Below are positions 34,302-41,995 of a DNA stretch of 64,000 bases, one piece after another. The stretch is from Chryseobacterium luteum (lineage in GTDB: Bacteria > Bacteroidota > Bacteroidia > Flavobacteriales > Weeksellaceae), in NCBI RefSeq assembly GCF_000737785.1, contig NZ_JPRO01000001.1:1-64000 (forward strand), given 5' to 3'. A model generated the notes under the pieces. It ran no database searches and was not told the DNA's origin. It was given only the letters and a program-made list of their open reading frames with translations. The position numbers and the translations under genes were made by a program. Position 1 is the stretch's first letter. Every line of letters starts with the position of its first letter.

Positions 34302-35222
34302 ATGAAAAAACTGACCTACCTTGCCCTGTCATTCTTCTCAGCATTTGCATTTGCCCAGGAAGTTTCAAAAGAAAGAGTAACCACAATACTTAGTACACTG
34401 GCCTCAGATGAAATGAAGGGCCGCGAGATCGGAACTCCGGAAAATGATAAGGCTGCCGAATACATCGCCAGGCTCTTCAAAGAAAACAACCTTGAATACT
34501 GTACCGGAAACTCTTACCTGATCCCTTTCGATTATAAAGGAAAAAAGGTTTATAATGTATGCGGTATTAAAAAAGGGAAAACAGATAAATATTTAGGTTT
34601 TTCAGGGCATTTCGACCATATCGGAACTAGTGATAAAACCGGAGACAATATTTATAACGGGGCAGATGATGATGCAAGCGGAATTACCACTTTAGCAGGT
34701 ATTGCCGATTATTTTAAAAATAAAAACCCGGATTTTTCAATGGTTTTCATGGCCTTCAATGGTGAGGAAAAAGGAATGCTGGGTTCAAGAGCTATTTCTA
34801 CAGATGCCGGTTTAGATAAGGTATATAATAATATGACAGCGCTTTTCAATTTTGAAATGGTGGCCACGGAGTCTCAGTTCGGAAAAAATGCACTTTTCAT
34901 GACAGGCGATGAGTTTTCTGATTTTGATGAACTTTTTAATAAGTATGCTGCAAACGGCTTAAAAATAAATCCTGATCCCTATGCCACACAAAAATTATTC
35001 TACAGATCGGATAATGTAAGTTTTGTAAAGAAAAAGATCATCGCTCACTCATTCTCTACGGTAGATATGACGAAAGCGTCTCATTACCATAATGAAAGTG
35101 ATGATGTGAATGTTGTAGATTTTGATAATTTAACGACTATTATCAATAACGTAGGGAAGACTTTAGAACAATTAACTCCAACTAATTTTGCTCCAAAATA
35201 TAATGACAAAGTAAAATTTTAA
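34302..35222 (+). CDS. M28 family metallopeptidase, secreted
   Basis: A 306-residue exported aminopeptidase-like enzyme. ATG 34302 gives a signal peptide (MKKLTYLALSFFSAFAFAQ); the frame continues 45 residues upstream through a repeat element and is not used. Two-zinc site residues are in order: His and Asp in GFSGHFDHIGTS, the bridging Asp in NGADDDASGI, the catalytic Glu pair in FNGEEKGMLGS, the Glu region in FNFEMVATES and the last His in ASHYHNESDD. Probably a periplasmic or secreted aminopeptidase; substrate unknown. It is monocistronic. Confidence 0.92.
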   Translation: MKKLTYLALSFFSAFAFAQEVSKERVTTILSTLASDEMKGREIGTPENDKAAEYIARLFKENNLEYCTGNSYLIPFDYKGKKVYNVCGIKKGKTDKYLGFSGHFDHIGTSDKTGDNIYNGADDDASGITTLAGIADYFKNKNPDFSMVFMAFNGEEKGMLGSRAISTDAGLDKVYNNMTALFNFEMVATESQFGKNALFMTGDEFSDFDELFNKYAANGLKINPDPYATQKLFYRSDNVSFVKKKIIAHSFSTVDMTKASHYHNESDDVNVVDFDNLTTIINNVGKTLEQLTPTNFAPKYNDKVKF

Positions 35223-35342
35223 TTAATTGTAATAGTAAAAACCGCAGAAACAGTGTTTTTTTTCCATACTCTATGCATTTTTTATGCCTATAAAATTAAA
35301 CACACGTTTGTAACAAAAGTCATCAAATTGAAACATATTAAT

Positions 35343-35378
35343 TAAAGTAAAAAAGGATTAAGAACGTCTTTTACTTTA
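35343..35378. terminator. Perfect hairpin downstream of the M28 gene, possible terminator
   Basis: TAAAGTAAAA (35343-35352) and TTTTACTTTA (35369-35378) form a 10-bp perfect inverted repeat with a 16-base loop, followed by ATTTTACG. The T tail is poor. It ends 8 bases before the next -7 box, so a regulatory role is also possible. Confidence 0.4.
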
Positions 35379-35386
35379 ATTTTACG

Positions 35387-35394
35387 TAATTTTG
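35387..35394 (+). promoter_or_regulatory. -7 box of the ABC exporter gene
   Basis: TAATTTTG lies 19 bases upstream of the ATG at 35414. No -33 TTTG was found. Confidence 0.5.
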
Positions 35395-35413
35395 CTATCC
35401 AACTTTTCATTGA

Positions 35414-37246
35414 ATGAAACCATTACAAAGAATACTTTATTTCGCGAAACCGCACCAAAAATACCTTTTCGGAAGTATGTTTTTCAATATTCTGTACTCC
35501 TTACTCAATATCTTATCAGTGGGAACCATGCTTCCTATTTTGGGACTGATGTTCGGTACGATTGAAAAACAGGGGAAAGAGCCTGTATGGAGCGGAGCCT
35601 TCGGCGATTATTTCAATTATATAAAAGATAAGGCGTACTATTTTGTACAGACGCAAATTGATCAGCATGGTGCCGTTCATGTCCTTGCTGTTTTGTGTGC
35701 TATCACAGGGGTTTCATTTTTACTGAGGAATATTTTCAGATATATCGGGTCTTTCCTTTTGGTTAATTACCGTGTTGGTATTACAAAGGATCTTCGTACA
35801 GCTATGTACAATAAATTTTTGCAGCTTCCTGTTTCTTTCTTTACAGAACAGAGAAAGGGAGATATGATGTCCAGAATTTCCAATGACATCGGAGGTGTGG
35901 AAGGAGGAATTATGGGGGTATTGGTAGATATTATTAATGCACCGTTTATGATCGTCTCTTCACTGATCGCGTTATTTTTACTATCTCCTCAGCTGACCCT
36001 GTTTTCACTGGTTGTTTTCCCGGTTATGGGACTGCTGATCTCATGGACCGGAAAAAGCTTAAAAAAGCAGGCTCATTTTGCCCAGGCTGAACTTGGAAAT
36101 CTGTTTTCACTGGTGGACGAAACTTTAAAATCGTCTAAGGTAATCAAGATCTTTAACGCGGATAAGATCCTTAAAAACAGATTCAACGAAACGACGAACA
36201 ACTGGCAGAATTACGCCATAGATATGAGCAGAAAGAGAGAACTCGCATCTCCTATGAGCGAATTCCTGGGTTCTATCACTATTCTTATCATCACATGGTA
36301 TGCAGGAACACAAATTTTACAGGAACAGAACATGAAGCCTCAGGCTTTCCTGGTGTTCATCGGAATGTTCTTCCAAATCCTGGACCCTGCGAAAAAGCTT
36401 TCCAGTGCAATTTCATCTATACAGGGAGGAATGGCAAGTTTAGAGAGAGTAGCAGAAGTTCTTGATTATGATTTAAAGGTAGAAGAAATTGCAGAGCCGG
36501 TTTCCATTTCTACTCTTACAAATCAAATTGAATTCAAAAATATTGGGTTTTATTATGATAAAGACAATGTTATCCTCAAAAATTTCTCACTGATCATTCC
36601 GAAAGGAAAAACCATAGCCCTTGTCGGGCAGAGCGGAAGCGGAAAAACCACTATCGCCAACCTTTTGGCAAGATTCTATGATGTGAATGAGGGCCAGATC
36701 TTAATTGACGGAACTGATATCAAACATTTAAGGTTAAAAGAGTACCGCCAGCTTCTGGGAATGGTAACCCAGGAGTCTGTATTGTTTAATGATTCGGTGT
36801 ACAACAATATTCTGATGGGTAAGCCTGATGCTACGAAAGAAGAAGTAATTGAGGCTGCAAAGATTGCAAACGCTGATTCTTTTATTTCGAATCTTCCCGA
36901 AGGATATAATTCCAATATCGGGGATGACGGGAATAAGCTTTCCGGCGGTCAGAAACAAAGAGTTTCTATTGCCAGAGCGGTATTGAAAAATCCGCCGGTG
37001 ATGATCCTTGATGAAGCCACTTCTGCCCTGGATACCGAATCTGAAAGATTTGTACAGGATGCTTTGGATAAAATGATGGAAAACAGAACATCTCTGGTTA
37101 TAGCCCACAGACTGTCAACGATCCAGAAAGCAGACTGGATTGTAGTGATGGAGAAAGGAATTGTAGTGGAACAGGGAACACATTACGACCTTATTGCCAA
37201 GAAAGGAATGTACCACAGACTGGTGGAACTCCAAAATTTCGATTAA
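35414..37246 (+). CDS. ABC transporter with fused permease and ATPase, MsbA-like
   Basis: A 610-residue half-transporter. The N-terminal ~330 residues hold six transmembrane helices of the type I exporter fold (IGSFLLVNYRVGITKDLRTAMY, LQLPVSFFTEQRKGDMMSRISND). The C-terminal ATPase has Walker A GQSGSGKTTIANLL, Q-loop VTQESVLFND, the signature KLSGGQKQR, Walker B VMILDEATSALD and the H-loop IAHRLST. It functions as a homodimer in the inner membrane. Family members flip lipid A-core or other lipids (MsbA) or export drugs and peptides. No lanthipeptide-type C39 protease domain is present and it is far from that locus, so lipid export is favoured. Confidence 0.92.
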   Translation: MKPLQRILYFAKPHQKYLFGSMFFNILYSLLNILSVGTMLPILGLMFGTIEKQGKEPVWSGAFGDYFNYIKDKAYYFVQTQIDQHGAVHVLAVLCAITGVSFLLRNIFRYIGSFLLVNYRVGITKDLRTAMYNKFLQLPVSFFTEQRKGDMMSRISNDIGGVEGGIMGVLVDIINAPFMIVSSLIALFLLSPQLTLFSLVVFPVMGLLISWTGKSLKKQAHFAQAELGNLFSLVDETLKSSKVIKIFNADKILKNRFNETTNNWQNYAIDMSRKRELASPMSEFLGSITILIITWYAGTQILQEQNMKPQAFLVFIGMFFQILDPAKKLSSAISSIQGGMASLERVAEVLDYDLKVEEIAEPVSISTLTNQIEFKNIGFYYDKDNVILKNFSLIIPKGKTIALVGQSGSGKTTIANLLARFYDVNEGQILIDGTDIKHLRLKEYRQLLGMVTQESVLFNDSVYNNILMGKPDATKEEVIEAAKIANADSFISNLPEGYNSNIGDDGNKLSGGQKQRVSIARAVLKNPPVMILDEATSALDTESERFVQDALDKMMENRTSLVIAHRLSTIQKADWIVVMEKGIVVEQGTHYDLIAKKGMYHRLVELQNFD

Positions 37247-37278
37247 TCCTGGTTGAATCAGTTAATTAGTTTCAGCTA

Positions 37279-37626
37279 ATGAATCCTATACAAGAGTACT
37301 TCTACAGAATCGATGAGCCTGAAAGAAGTACTCTTTTGTTTTTAAGAAAATCAATACTGGAATCTGATCCCGATCATATTACAGAGACCTTCAGCTTCGG
37401 ACTGCCTTTTTTCAAGTATAAAAAGAAAATGCTGTGCTATCTGTATTACAGCAAAAAATATAAACGGCATTATGTAAGCTTTTATCATGGTGACAGACTT
37501 GATCATCCTCTGCTGATCCAGGACGGCAGAAAGAAGTTTAAAATCCTTCTGATCAATATGGAAGAGGATTTGCCTGTAGAAGTTATTTTAAACCTGACGG
37601 AAGAAGTTAAAAAGCATATAAAATAA
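37279..37626 (+). CDS. DUF1801 family protein
   Basis: A 115-residue cytoplasmic protein starting MNPIQEYFYRIDEPERSTLLFLRKSIL, with ETFSFGLPFFKYKKKMLCYLYY and YVSFYHGDRLDHPLL, the usual DUF1801/YdhG-like layout. It is 32 bases after the ABC exporter gene and may be read from the same mRNA. The function is unknown. It ends directly at a very stable hairpin. Confidence 0.75.
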   Translation: MNPIQEYFYRIDEPERSTLLFLRKSILESDPDHITETFSFGLPFFKYKKKMLCYLYYSKKYKRHYVSFYHGDRLDHPLLIQDGRKKFKILLINMEEDLPVEVILNLTEEVKKHIK

Positions 37627-37663
37627 CAAGGCTGCGGCATGGTTTCACCATGCCGCAGCCTTG
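37627..37663. terminator. Strong bidirectional terminator
   Basis: A 17-bp perfect GC-rich stem (CAAGGCTGCGGCATGGT and its complement) with a TTC loop lies between convergent genes. T-rich sequence follows on both strands (TTGTTT on plus, TTGTTATTT on minus). Confidence 0.85.
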
Positions 37664-37679
37664 TTTAAGAAATTTTTTA

Positions 37680-39467
37680 TTACTGTGTATTTATTCCATT
37701 GAATTCTGCCTGTTTGATAGCCCAGGCTACTACATTAGCAAAAATAATTGAGTTCTGTATAGCCATACTTCCTGCCGTATTTCCGTTACCTGAAAAGCCA
37801 TAAGCTATTTTGGCTACCGGGAAATTGCTGGTATTGGTAGCAAACGGATAAGCCGTATTACTAGCAATAGTTCCATTGGCATTAAAATTACTCAGGAATC
37901 CACCATCTCCAACATAGAATAAATTTAGATTTTTATGTTTGAACATAGTCGTTCCTGCGAATACACTGGTAGAGTTAATTGCACTGGACCCACTGTAAGA
38001 AGTGATGAAAGCTTCAGAAATACCTTCTATTGAAGCGGTTACACTTGCATCTTCACCCCAGTTTTTGCCTCTCACATCTCCAAATGGTCCGTTAAGAATT
38101 TCATCACTGATATTGATCATCGGATATACCGCCCCTCCGCTGTTTCTTCCGATCACATTGATTTGAGGATTGGCAAACAGACTTCTCATAAAGCTTTGAA
38201 TTGAAGCAGTTCCTTCCAATTGAGCAATCACTACTCCTCCTTTATTAAGATAATCTACAAGAGCCGTTATTTCTGACGCATTGGGAGTATATGGATAACC
38301 CGTGATAACAATATCCGGCTTAGCATTAATAGCCGCAATGGCAGGAGCTCCATCCGCAGGAGTAAGATGCGTAAACCCTTCAAACTTCACTACACTATTT
38401 GCCAGAGTTCCAAAATTCGCCGGTGCATCCATTAAATTTTTGGAAGCGTCCTCTTCCGCACTGTAACCGTGATCTCCGGTTCCCCCAAGATGTACAATGG
38501 TTTTGGCAGGAATAACCACAATGATATTCACAGAACAGGTTGTGGAAACTCCTCCCTGACTGTCAGAAGTAATGGTCATTGTTTTCACCGCTGTAGAAGA
38601 TGGTGTTCCTGTACCGCTTAAGGTCACGTTTTGGTTTCCTGAGGCAGTAAATGTTCCGGAACCCCTGAATGAAATCCCATCTACCGTATTTGTCGTAATG
38701 GTGTAACTTCCCAATGAAGAAGCATTCACAGGTAAGGTAATAGTATTGGAAGCTGTAAGAGCCGTTCCTACTTTATAAACTCCATTGGCAACAGCACCAC
38801 CACAACTCATTGTATAGGTTCCGGCCGGGCTGAGGACATTTATAGATACAGCAGGTGTACAGGTCACATCATTTCCGTTGGCATTCAGCGATACCTCATC
38901 AGTCTGAACATTCACAGGAATTCCCTGCCCTGCAATCTGAATGGTTTGCACTCCTGTATTGAGGAATGTTCCCGTTCCATAAAAGTTATATCCGTTGGGG
39001 GTAGCTCCCGAAACAGTATAATTTCCTACTTTGGTCACATTGACAGAAATACTCAGATAATTTGATGTGGTTAATTCTCTTCCTTTTACATAGGTCCCCA
39101 TCGCCTTTGTGTTGGAACAGTCCACTGTAAATACAGCTTTACCCAGCTGTCCACAGACACTTTTCCATTCATCATCTGCAAGGCTCCAGTAATTAAGGCA
39201 GTCTTCCGTTGTATTATAAATGGTAAGACCATCATCCTTAAGCTTATTAATGCTTATTGCATCTCTTTGGACTTCAGTAAGACGGGGAATAAGTATTCCT
39301 TTATTGTTTCCGCCAGAGACCACATCCAAAACCGAATTTTCATTAGGTGAAGAGGTATTGATCCCTACTGCACCGTTATGAGTCTGAGAATAGAACTGTC
39401 CAAAAACCAAAAGCATAGCCAGAAGCAGAATTTTGATTTTCGCTGTTGTAGAATTTGTTTTCATCAT
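37680..39467 (-). CDS. Secreted surface protein with Ig-like repeats and C-terminal alpha/beta domain
   Basis: A 595-residue exported protein (signal peptide ILLLAMLLVFGQFYSQ). Residues ~30-100 carry the GAVGINTSSPNENSVLDV ... KGILIPRLTEVQRDAI pattern common in Chryseobacterium surface proteins. Two Ig-like repeats follow (~113-205 and ~213-312; each with GxYTxS/TxxTxxGxxFxGxGTF). The last ~275 residues look like an alpha/beta domain related to class I amidotransferase or ThuA-like folds (KTIVHLGGTGDHGYSAEEDA, PDIVITGYPYTPN, KGGVVIAQLEG). No T9SS sorting domain is evident. It shares an upstream motif with the HTH operon at 39638-40374, suggesting control by the local regulator. The function is unknown. 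Confidence 0.75.
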   Translation of the reverse strand: MMKTNSTTAKIKILLLAMLLVFGQFYSQTHNGAVGINTSSPNENSVLDVVSGGNNKGILIPRLTEVQRDAISINKLKDDGLTIYNTTEDCLNYWSLADDEWKSVCGQLGKAVFTVDCSNTKAMGTYVKGRELTTSNYLSISVNVTKVGNYTVSGATPNGYNFYGTGTFLNTGVQTIQIAGQGIPVNVQTDEVSLNANGNDVTCTPAVSINVLSPAGTYTMSCGGAVANGVYKVGTALTASNTITLPVNASSLGSYTITTNTVDGISFRGSGTFTASGNQNVTLSGTGTPSSTAVKTMTITSDSQGGVSTTCSVNIIVVIPAKTIVHLGGTGDHGYSAEEDASKNLMDAPANFGTLANSVVKFEGFTHLTPADGAPAIAAINAKPDIVITGYPYTPNASEITALVDYLNKGGVVIAQLEGTASIQSFMRSLFANPQINVIGRNSGGAVYPMINISDEILNGPFGDVRGKNWGEDASVTASIEGISEAFITSYSGSSAINSTSVFAGTTMFKHKNLNLFYVGDGGFLSNFNANGTIASNTAYPFATNTSNFPVAKIAYGFSGNGNTAGSMAIQNSIIFANVVAWAIKQAEFNGINTQ

Positions 39468-39516
39468 TTCTAAATAATTATGTTTGTTACTTTTTAAATT
39501 GACATTTCAGCCAATG

Positions 39517-39524
39517 CAAAAGTA
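39517..39524 (-). promoter_or_regulatory. -7 box of the surface protein gene
   Basis: TACTTTTG on the minus strand, about 50 bases upstream of the ATG at 39467. A 16-bp motif shared with the HTH operon lies exactly 32 bp further upstream. Confidence 0.55.
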
Positions 39525-39556
39525 TCATCCATAATGGCTTATTCTCTAAAAAAACC

Positions 39557-39572
39557 CTACGCAATACTACTC
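39557..39572 (-). promoter_or_regulatory. Putative operator, shared 16-bp motif (copy 1), overlapping a palindrome
   Basis: CTACGCAATACTACTC on the plus strand (minus strand GAGTAGTATTGCGTAG). Copy 2 at 40422-40437 differs at one base. Both copies lie 32 bp from a -7 box. Here the motif runs into the 18-bp palindrome TACTACTCGTGAGTAGTA (39565-39582), a good dimer-binding shape. Confidence 0.6.
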
Positions 39573-39637
39573 GTGAGTAGTAAGACGTACAATCAATCAA
39601 CATTTTATGAGAAAAACGAAAAAATTATCTGAGAAGA

Positions 39638-39958
39638 TTACCCTGTCTTATAAATAGACTTCCATTTGGCAATGGTATTCCGGCTGGTTTGGAAATGATT
39701 GGCTGTTTCCGAATTGGTCAGCTTATTCTTATTCTGGTAATTAAGAATTTCGCGAATGGACGATTCATCATAAGAACGCAGTCTCTGACTTTTAATTTCG
39801 ACAGCATACTCCGCCTGGCCAAAGATCAATTTGTTGAATTTTAAAATATCTATTGCTGTACTTAGAGAATCCAGCTTATTTATTACGACCGGATCACTAA
39901 TTTTTTCAGGGAATTTCTCAATGATAATATCAGTGTATATTTGTTTGAAATCCGGCAT
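39638..39958 (-). CDS. Small helix-turn-helix protein, transposase-OrfA/Psq-like HTH
   Basis: A 106-residue protein with a C-terminal HTH (KNKLTNSETANHFQTSRNTIAKWKSIYK) of the kind found in IS3-type OrfA and related DNA-binding proteins. ATG 39958 is chosen because it begins 2 bases after the stop of the upstream HTH gene; ATG 39979, overlapping it by 19 bases, is an alternative. No transposase catalytic domain or terminal repeats are present. It is probably a regulator or a partner of the 137-residue HTH protein encoded just upstream. Confidence 0.7.
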   Translation of the reverse strand: MPDFKQIYTDIIIEKFPEKISDPVVINKLDSLSTAIDILKFNKLIFGQAEYAVEIKSQRLRSYDESSIREILNYQNKNKLTNSETANHFQTSRNTIAKWKSIYKTG

Positions 39959-39960
39959 GC

Positions 39961-40374
39961 TTATACTTTTTTCACCCACTTGTAAAGGGTCGTTCTAGGA
40001 ATCTTATACTTTTTCACGATTTCATTTACAGTCATTTCACCAGTCATTATTTTATCCAGCATAAACATCTTAACCTCCTCTGTATAAACACTTTTTCTGA
40101 ATGTAAGAGTAGATTCCTGCACTTTAATGCTGTTTTGCATACGAGTTGGAGGAGCATAGAGAATAAGATGCCCCGTATAAATTCTAAAGAAATCAAATTG
40201 CAGAAGCTTACTCCATTTCAGCAGCTTTTGGGTTTCCATACTTTCCTTCAGGTACATCCCTTCTATTTCATCTTCGGTACAATGTAAATAATTCATAATT
40301 CTTCCGGAAGGTATACGGAGCTCTTCTACTTTTGTTTTCACCAAACTTCCAATATGTATCTGTTTTAAATTCAT
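39961..40374 (-). CDS. Small helix-turn-helix protein of a family common in Chryseobacterium
   Basis: A 137-residue protein (MNLKQIHIGSLVKTKVEELRIP...). The N-terminal half (YLHCTEDEIEGMYLKESMETQKLLKWSKLLQFDFFRIYTGHL) resembles a Cro/XRE-like fold. The C-terminal half is a transposase-type HTH (MTVNEIVKKYKIPRTTLYKWVKKV). Similar proteins are sometimes labelled transposase, but there is no DDE domain. It is the first gene of a two-gene unit, with a -7 box 8 bases upstream and the 16-bp shared motif 32 bp before that. Likely a transcriptional regulator, possibly autoregulated. Confidence 0.72.
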   Translation of the reverse strand: MNLKQIHIGSLVKTKVEELRIPSGRIMNYLHCTEDEIEGMYLKESMETQKLLKWSKLLQFDFFRIYTGHLILYAPPTRMQNSIKVQESTLTFRKSVYTEEVKMFMLDKIMTGEMTVNEIVKKYKIPRTTLYKWVKKV

Positions 40375-40381
40375 CTTACAG

Positions 40382-40389
40382 CAAAAATA
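40382..40389 (-). promoter_or_regulatory. -7 box of the HTH operon
   Basis: TATTTTTG on the minus strand, 8 bases upstream of the ATG at 40374. Confidence 0.55.
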
Positions 40390-40421
40390 TCAACAACAAA
40401 ACGAATTAAAAGCCTTTCCTT

Positions 40422-40437
40422 CTACGTAATACTACTC
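40422..40437 (-). promoter_or_regulatory. Putative operator, shared 16-bp motif (copy 2)
   Basis: CTACGTAATACTACTC on the plus strand (minus strand GAGTAGTATTACGTAG), 15 of 16 bases identical to copy 1 and placed at the identical 32-bp distance from its -7 box. It also lies 8 bp after the stop codon side of the LuxR-type gene. Confidence 0.6.
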
Positions 40438-40444
40438 ACTTAAA

Positions 40445-41437
40445 TTATATTTTGAGAATAAAACTGTTGATGTTCATGTCAGAAGGAATATTCAGCTTTT
40501 TCCTGATTCTGTATTTTTTACTTTCCACCGCTCTGATACTGCTGTTTGTACACTGTGCAATCTTCTTAGTATCAAAATCAATCTTCATTAAGGCACAGAA
40601 ATAAAGTTCGGAGTGAATAAGGTTTGGATTTTTTGATAAAACAGCCGGAATAAAATGTGGAAAAAAGATCTGGAATTTATCAAAGAACAGGGGTGAGTTA
40701 GTTTGTGCCAAGCTATAGATTTCCCGGATATTCTCTTCTGTAAGATGATTGATGAGCATTTGCTGCTTCAGGAGCCCGGTATTGGTCTTCTGCAGATCTT
40801 CTATTGTAGAATCCTTCATTCTTGTATCTTCCATAAGCCCGAAGATCAGGTCATCTTTTTGAGTAATGAAGGAAATATCCATCAGAAATGATGCGATGGA
40901 AAATAAAATATTAAGCAGTTTTATGGTTTTGAAGTCTCCCGCTTCAAAAAAAGTGCTTTTGGGAAGAAAATCAAAGTCAAAATATAAGCAGGCAATGCAA
41001 TTGGCACTGATTATAAAAGCAAGAATCAGGACTGAAATAAAGTCTTCCTTATAATTGAAAAAGAACGGGATCGCAAATAAAAGTGAGAAATAAAAATACT
41101 CGACTCCCGCATTTTTAAAAGTATAAATATGAAAGAAACTGACAATGAAAACAAGCAGGGTAAAAACAAAAATGAAACTTGTTTTTAATGATTTTCTGTA
41201 GCGATTAGTCTTTCCTTTAACGGCCATTAAAAAGAACCAGAAAAGAGTAATAACCGTTAAAAATGTAGAAATTATCGCATCTCCAAAAAAGATAATAATA
41301 AATACCGAGTAAAATAAGAACAGCAGGAAAAGGAAAAGTAGATATTTATTAATCAGGTTAAGATAATTACGTTCGTCCTCATCATATAATTCCTCTGCTT
41401 CGTTGCTGATTATTCGAAAGAAGTTTTTTAAAATCAT
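40445..41437 (-). CDS. Membrane-anchored LuxR-type transcriptional regulator
   Basis: A 330-residue protein with five to six hydrophobic helices (~30-200: YLLFLFLLFLFYSVFIIIFF ... FIISANCIACLYF ... LLNILFSIASFLMDISF). A helical linker follows (~205-250). The C-terminal LuxR/GerE-like HTH (~275-330) reads ELYFCALMKIDFDTKKIAQC, then SSIRAVESKKYRIRKKLNI. The architecture suggests a one-component sensor in the inner membrane controlling genes by direct DNA binding. It is adjacent to the HTH operon and surface gene that share an operator-like motif. No -7 box of its own was convincing. Confidence 0.82.
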   Translation of the reverse strand: MILKNFFRIISNEAEELYDEDERNYLNLINKYLLFLFLLFLFYSVFIIIFFGDAIISTFLTVITLFWFFLMAVKGKTNRYRKSLKTSFIFVFTLLVFIVSFFHIYTFKNAGVEYFYFSLLFAIPFFFNYKEDFISVLILAFIISANCIACLYFDFDFLPKSTFFEAGDFKTIKLLNILFSIASFLMDISFITQKDDLIFGLMEDTRMKDSTIEDLQKTNTGLLKQQMLINHLTEENIREIYSLAQTNSPLFFDKFQIFFPHFIPAVLSKNPNLIHSELYFCALMKIDFDTKKIAQCTNSSIRAVESKKYRIRKKLNIPSDMNINSFILKI

Positions 41438-41940
41438 GGTGTCCGGTTTTTTTTAATCATAATGCCCAGGTTGCTTTTCGCACAGGCAAAGCAACGTGAA
41501 TTACTATTAATACTCATCAAGTGCACACGAAACAGCAGAACATATGAAATTTGCCTGCAGCTTATATTGCTAAGTGAAAAATTGTGAAGAGGTGTTTTTG
41601 TTAAGCTGTTAAACAGGTTATCAGCTTAACAAATTCGTATAATTTTCAGCATATTTACGTAAAAAAATGGTATTTTTTTAAGTTATAATTCATTAATACG
41701 CAAAAAACTAGTATGCTAAAAATAGAATTAAATGAAAGAATATTTTATTCTCACACTGGAAAATATCAGTAAGATAAACCTGAATAAGAATAATATTCCC
41801 ACAAAAATATTGATTTCAAGAAGCATACAGCATAAAATGTATACTCAATAACACGCATGCGTACAAAAAAACTCAGAAAAGAGAATTCAGAAGATTAATA
41901 CATGAATTGAGATCCAAAGCAGCTGTAGTAAAATGAATAC
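41438..41940. other. Large intergenic region with inverted repeats
   Basis: About 500 bp without a convincing gene. GTTGCTTT / AAAGCAAC (41470-41477, 41488-41495) and TTGTTAAGCTG / CAGCTTAACAA (41598-41608, 41622-41632) are perfect inverted repeats without T tails. A 39-codon open frame (41732-41851, plus strand) has no recognisable start context. ACGCATGCGT is a short palindrome near 41852. Upstream control of the LuxR-type gene or remnants of repeats are possible. Confidence 0.45.
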
Positions 41941-41969
41941 AAAAAAAAGGAGAAAATTTAATTTCTCCT
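41941..41969 (-). terminator. Intrinsic terminator of the psd operon (minus strand)
   Basis: On the minus strand AGGAGAAA / TTTCTCCT with a 6-base loop is followed by eight T, 27 bases after the psd stop. Confidence 0.85.
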
Positions 41970-41995
41970 GTCAGTATCTTGATTTTAAACTTGTA

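Noticed and set aside
35414..37246. ABC exporter as the missing lanthipeptide transporter
   Set aside because: It lacks the C39 peptidase domain needed to cut a GG leader, lies 26 kb away, and has the layout of MsbA-type lipid exporters.
39638..40374. Insertion sequence with split transposase
   Set aside because: The two genes have transposase-like HTH domains but no DDE or other catalytic domain, and no terminal inverted repeats were found around them. Their promoters look like regulated chromosomal promoters.
41732..41851. 39-codon open frame in the large intergenic region
   Set aside because: No promoter, no signal or domain and typical chance length in AT-rich DNA; an overlapping 19-codon frame is equally open.
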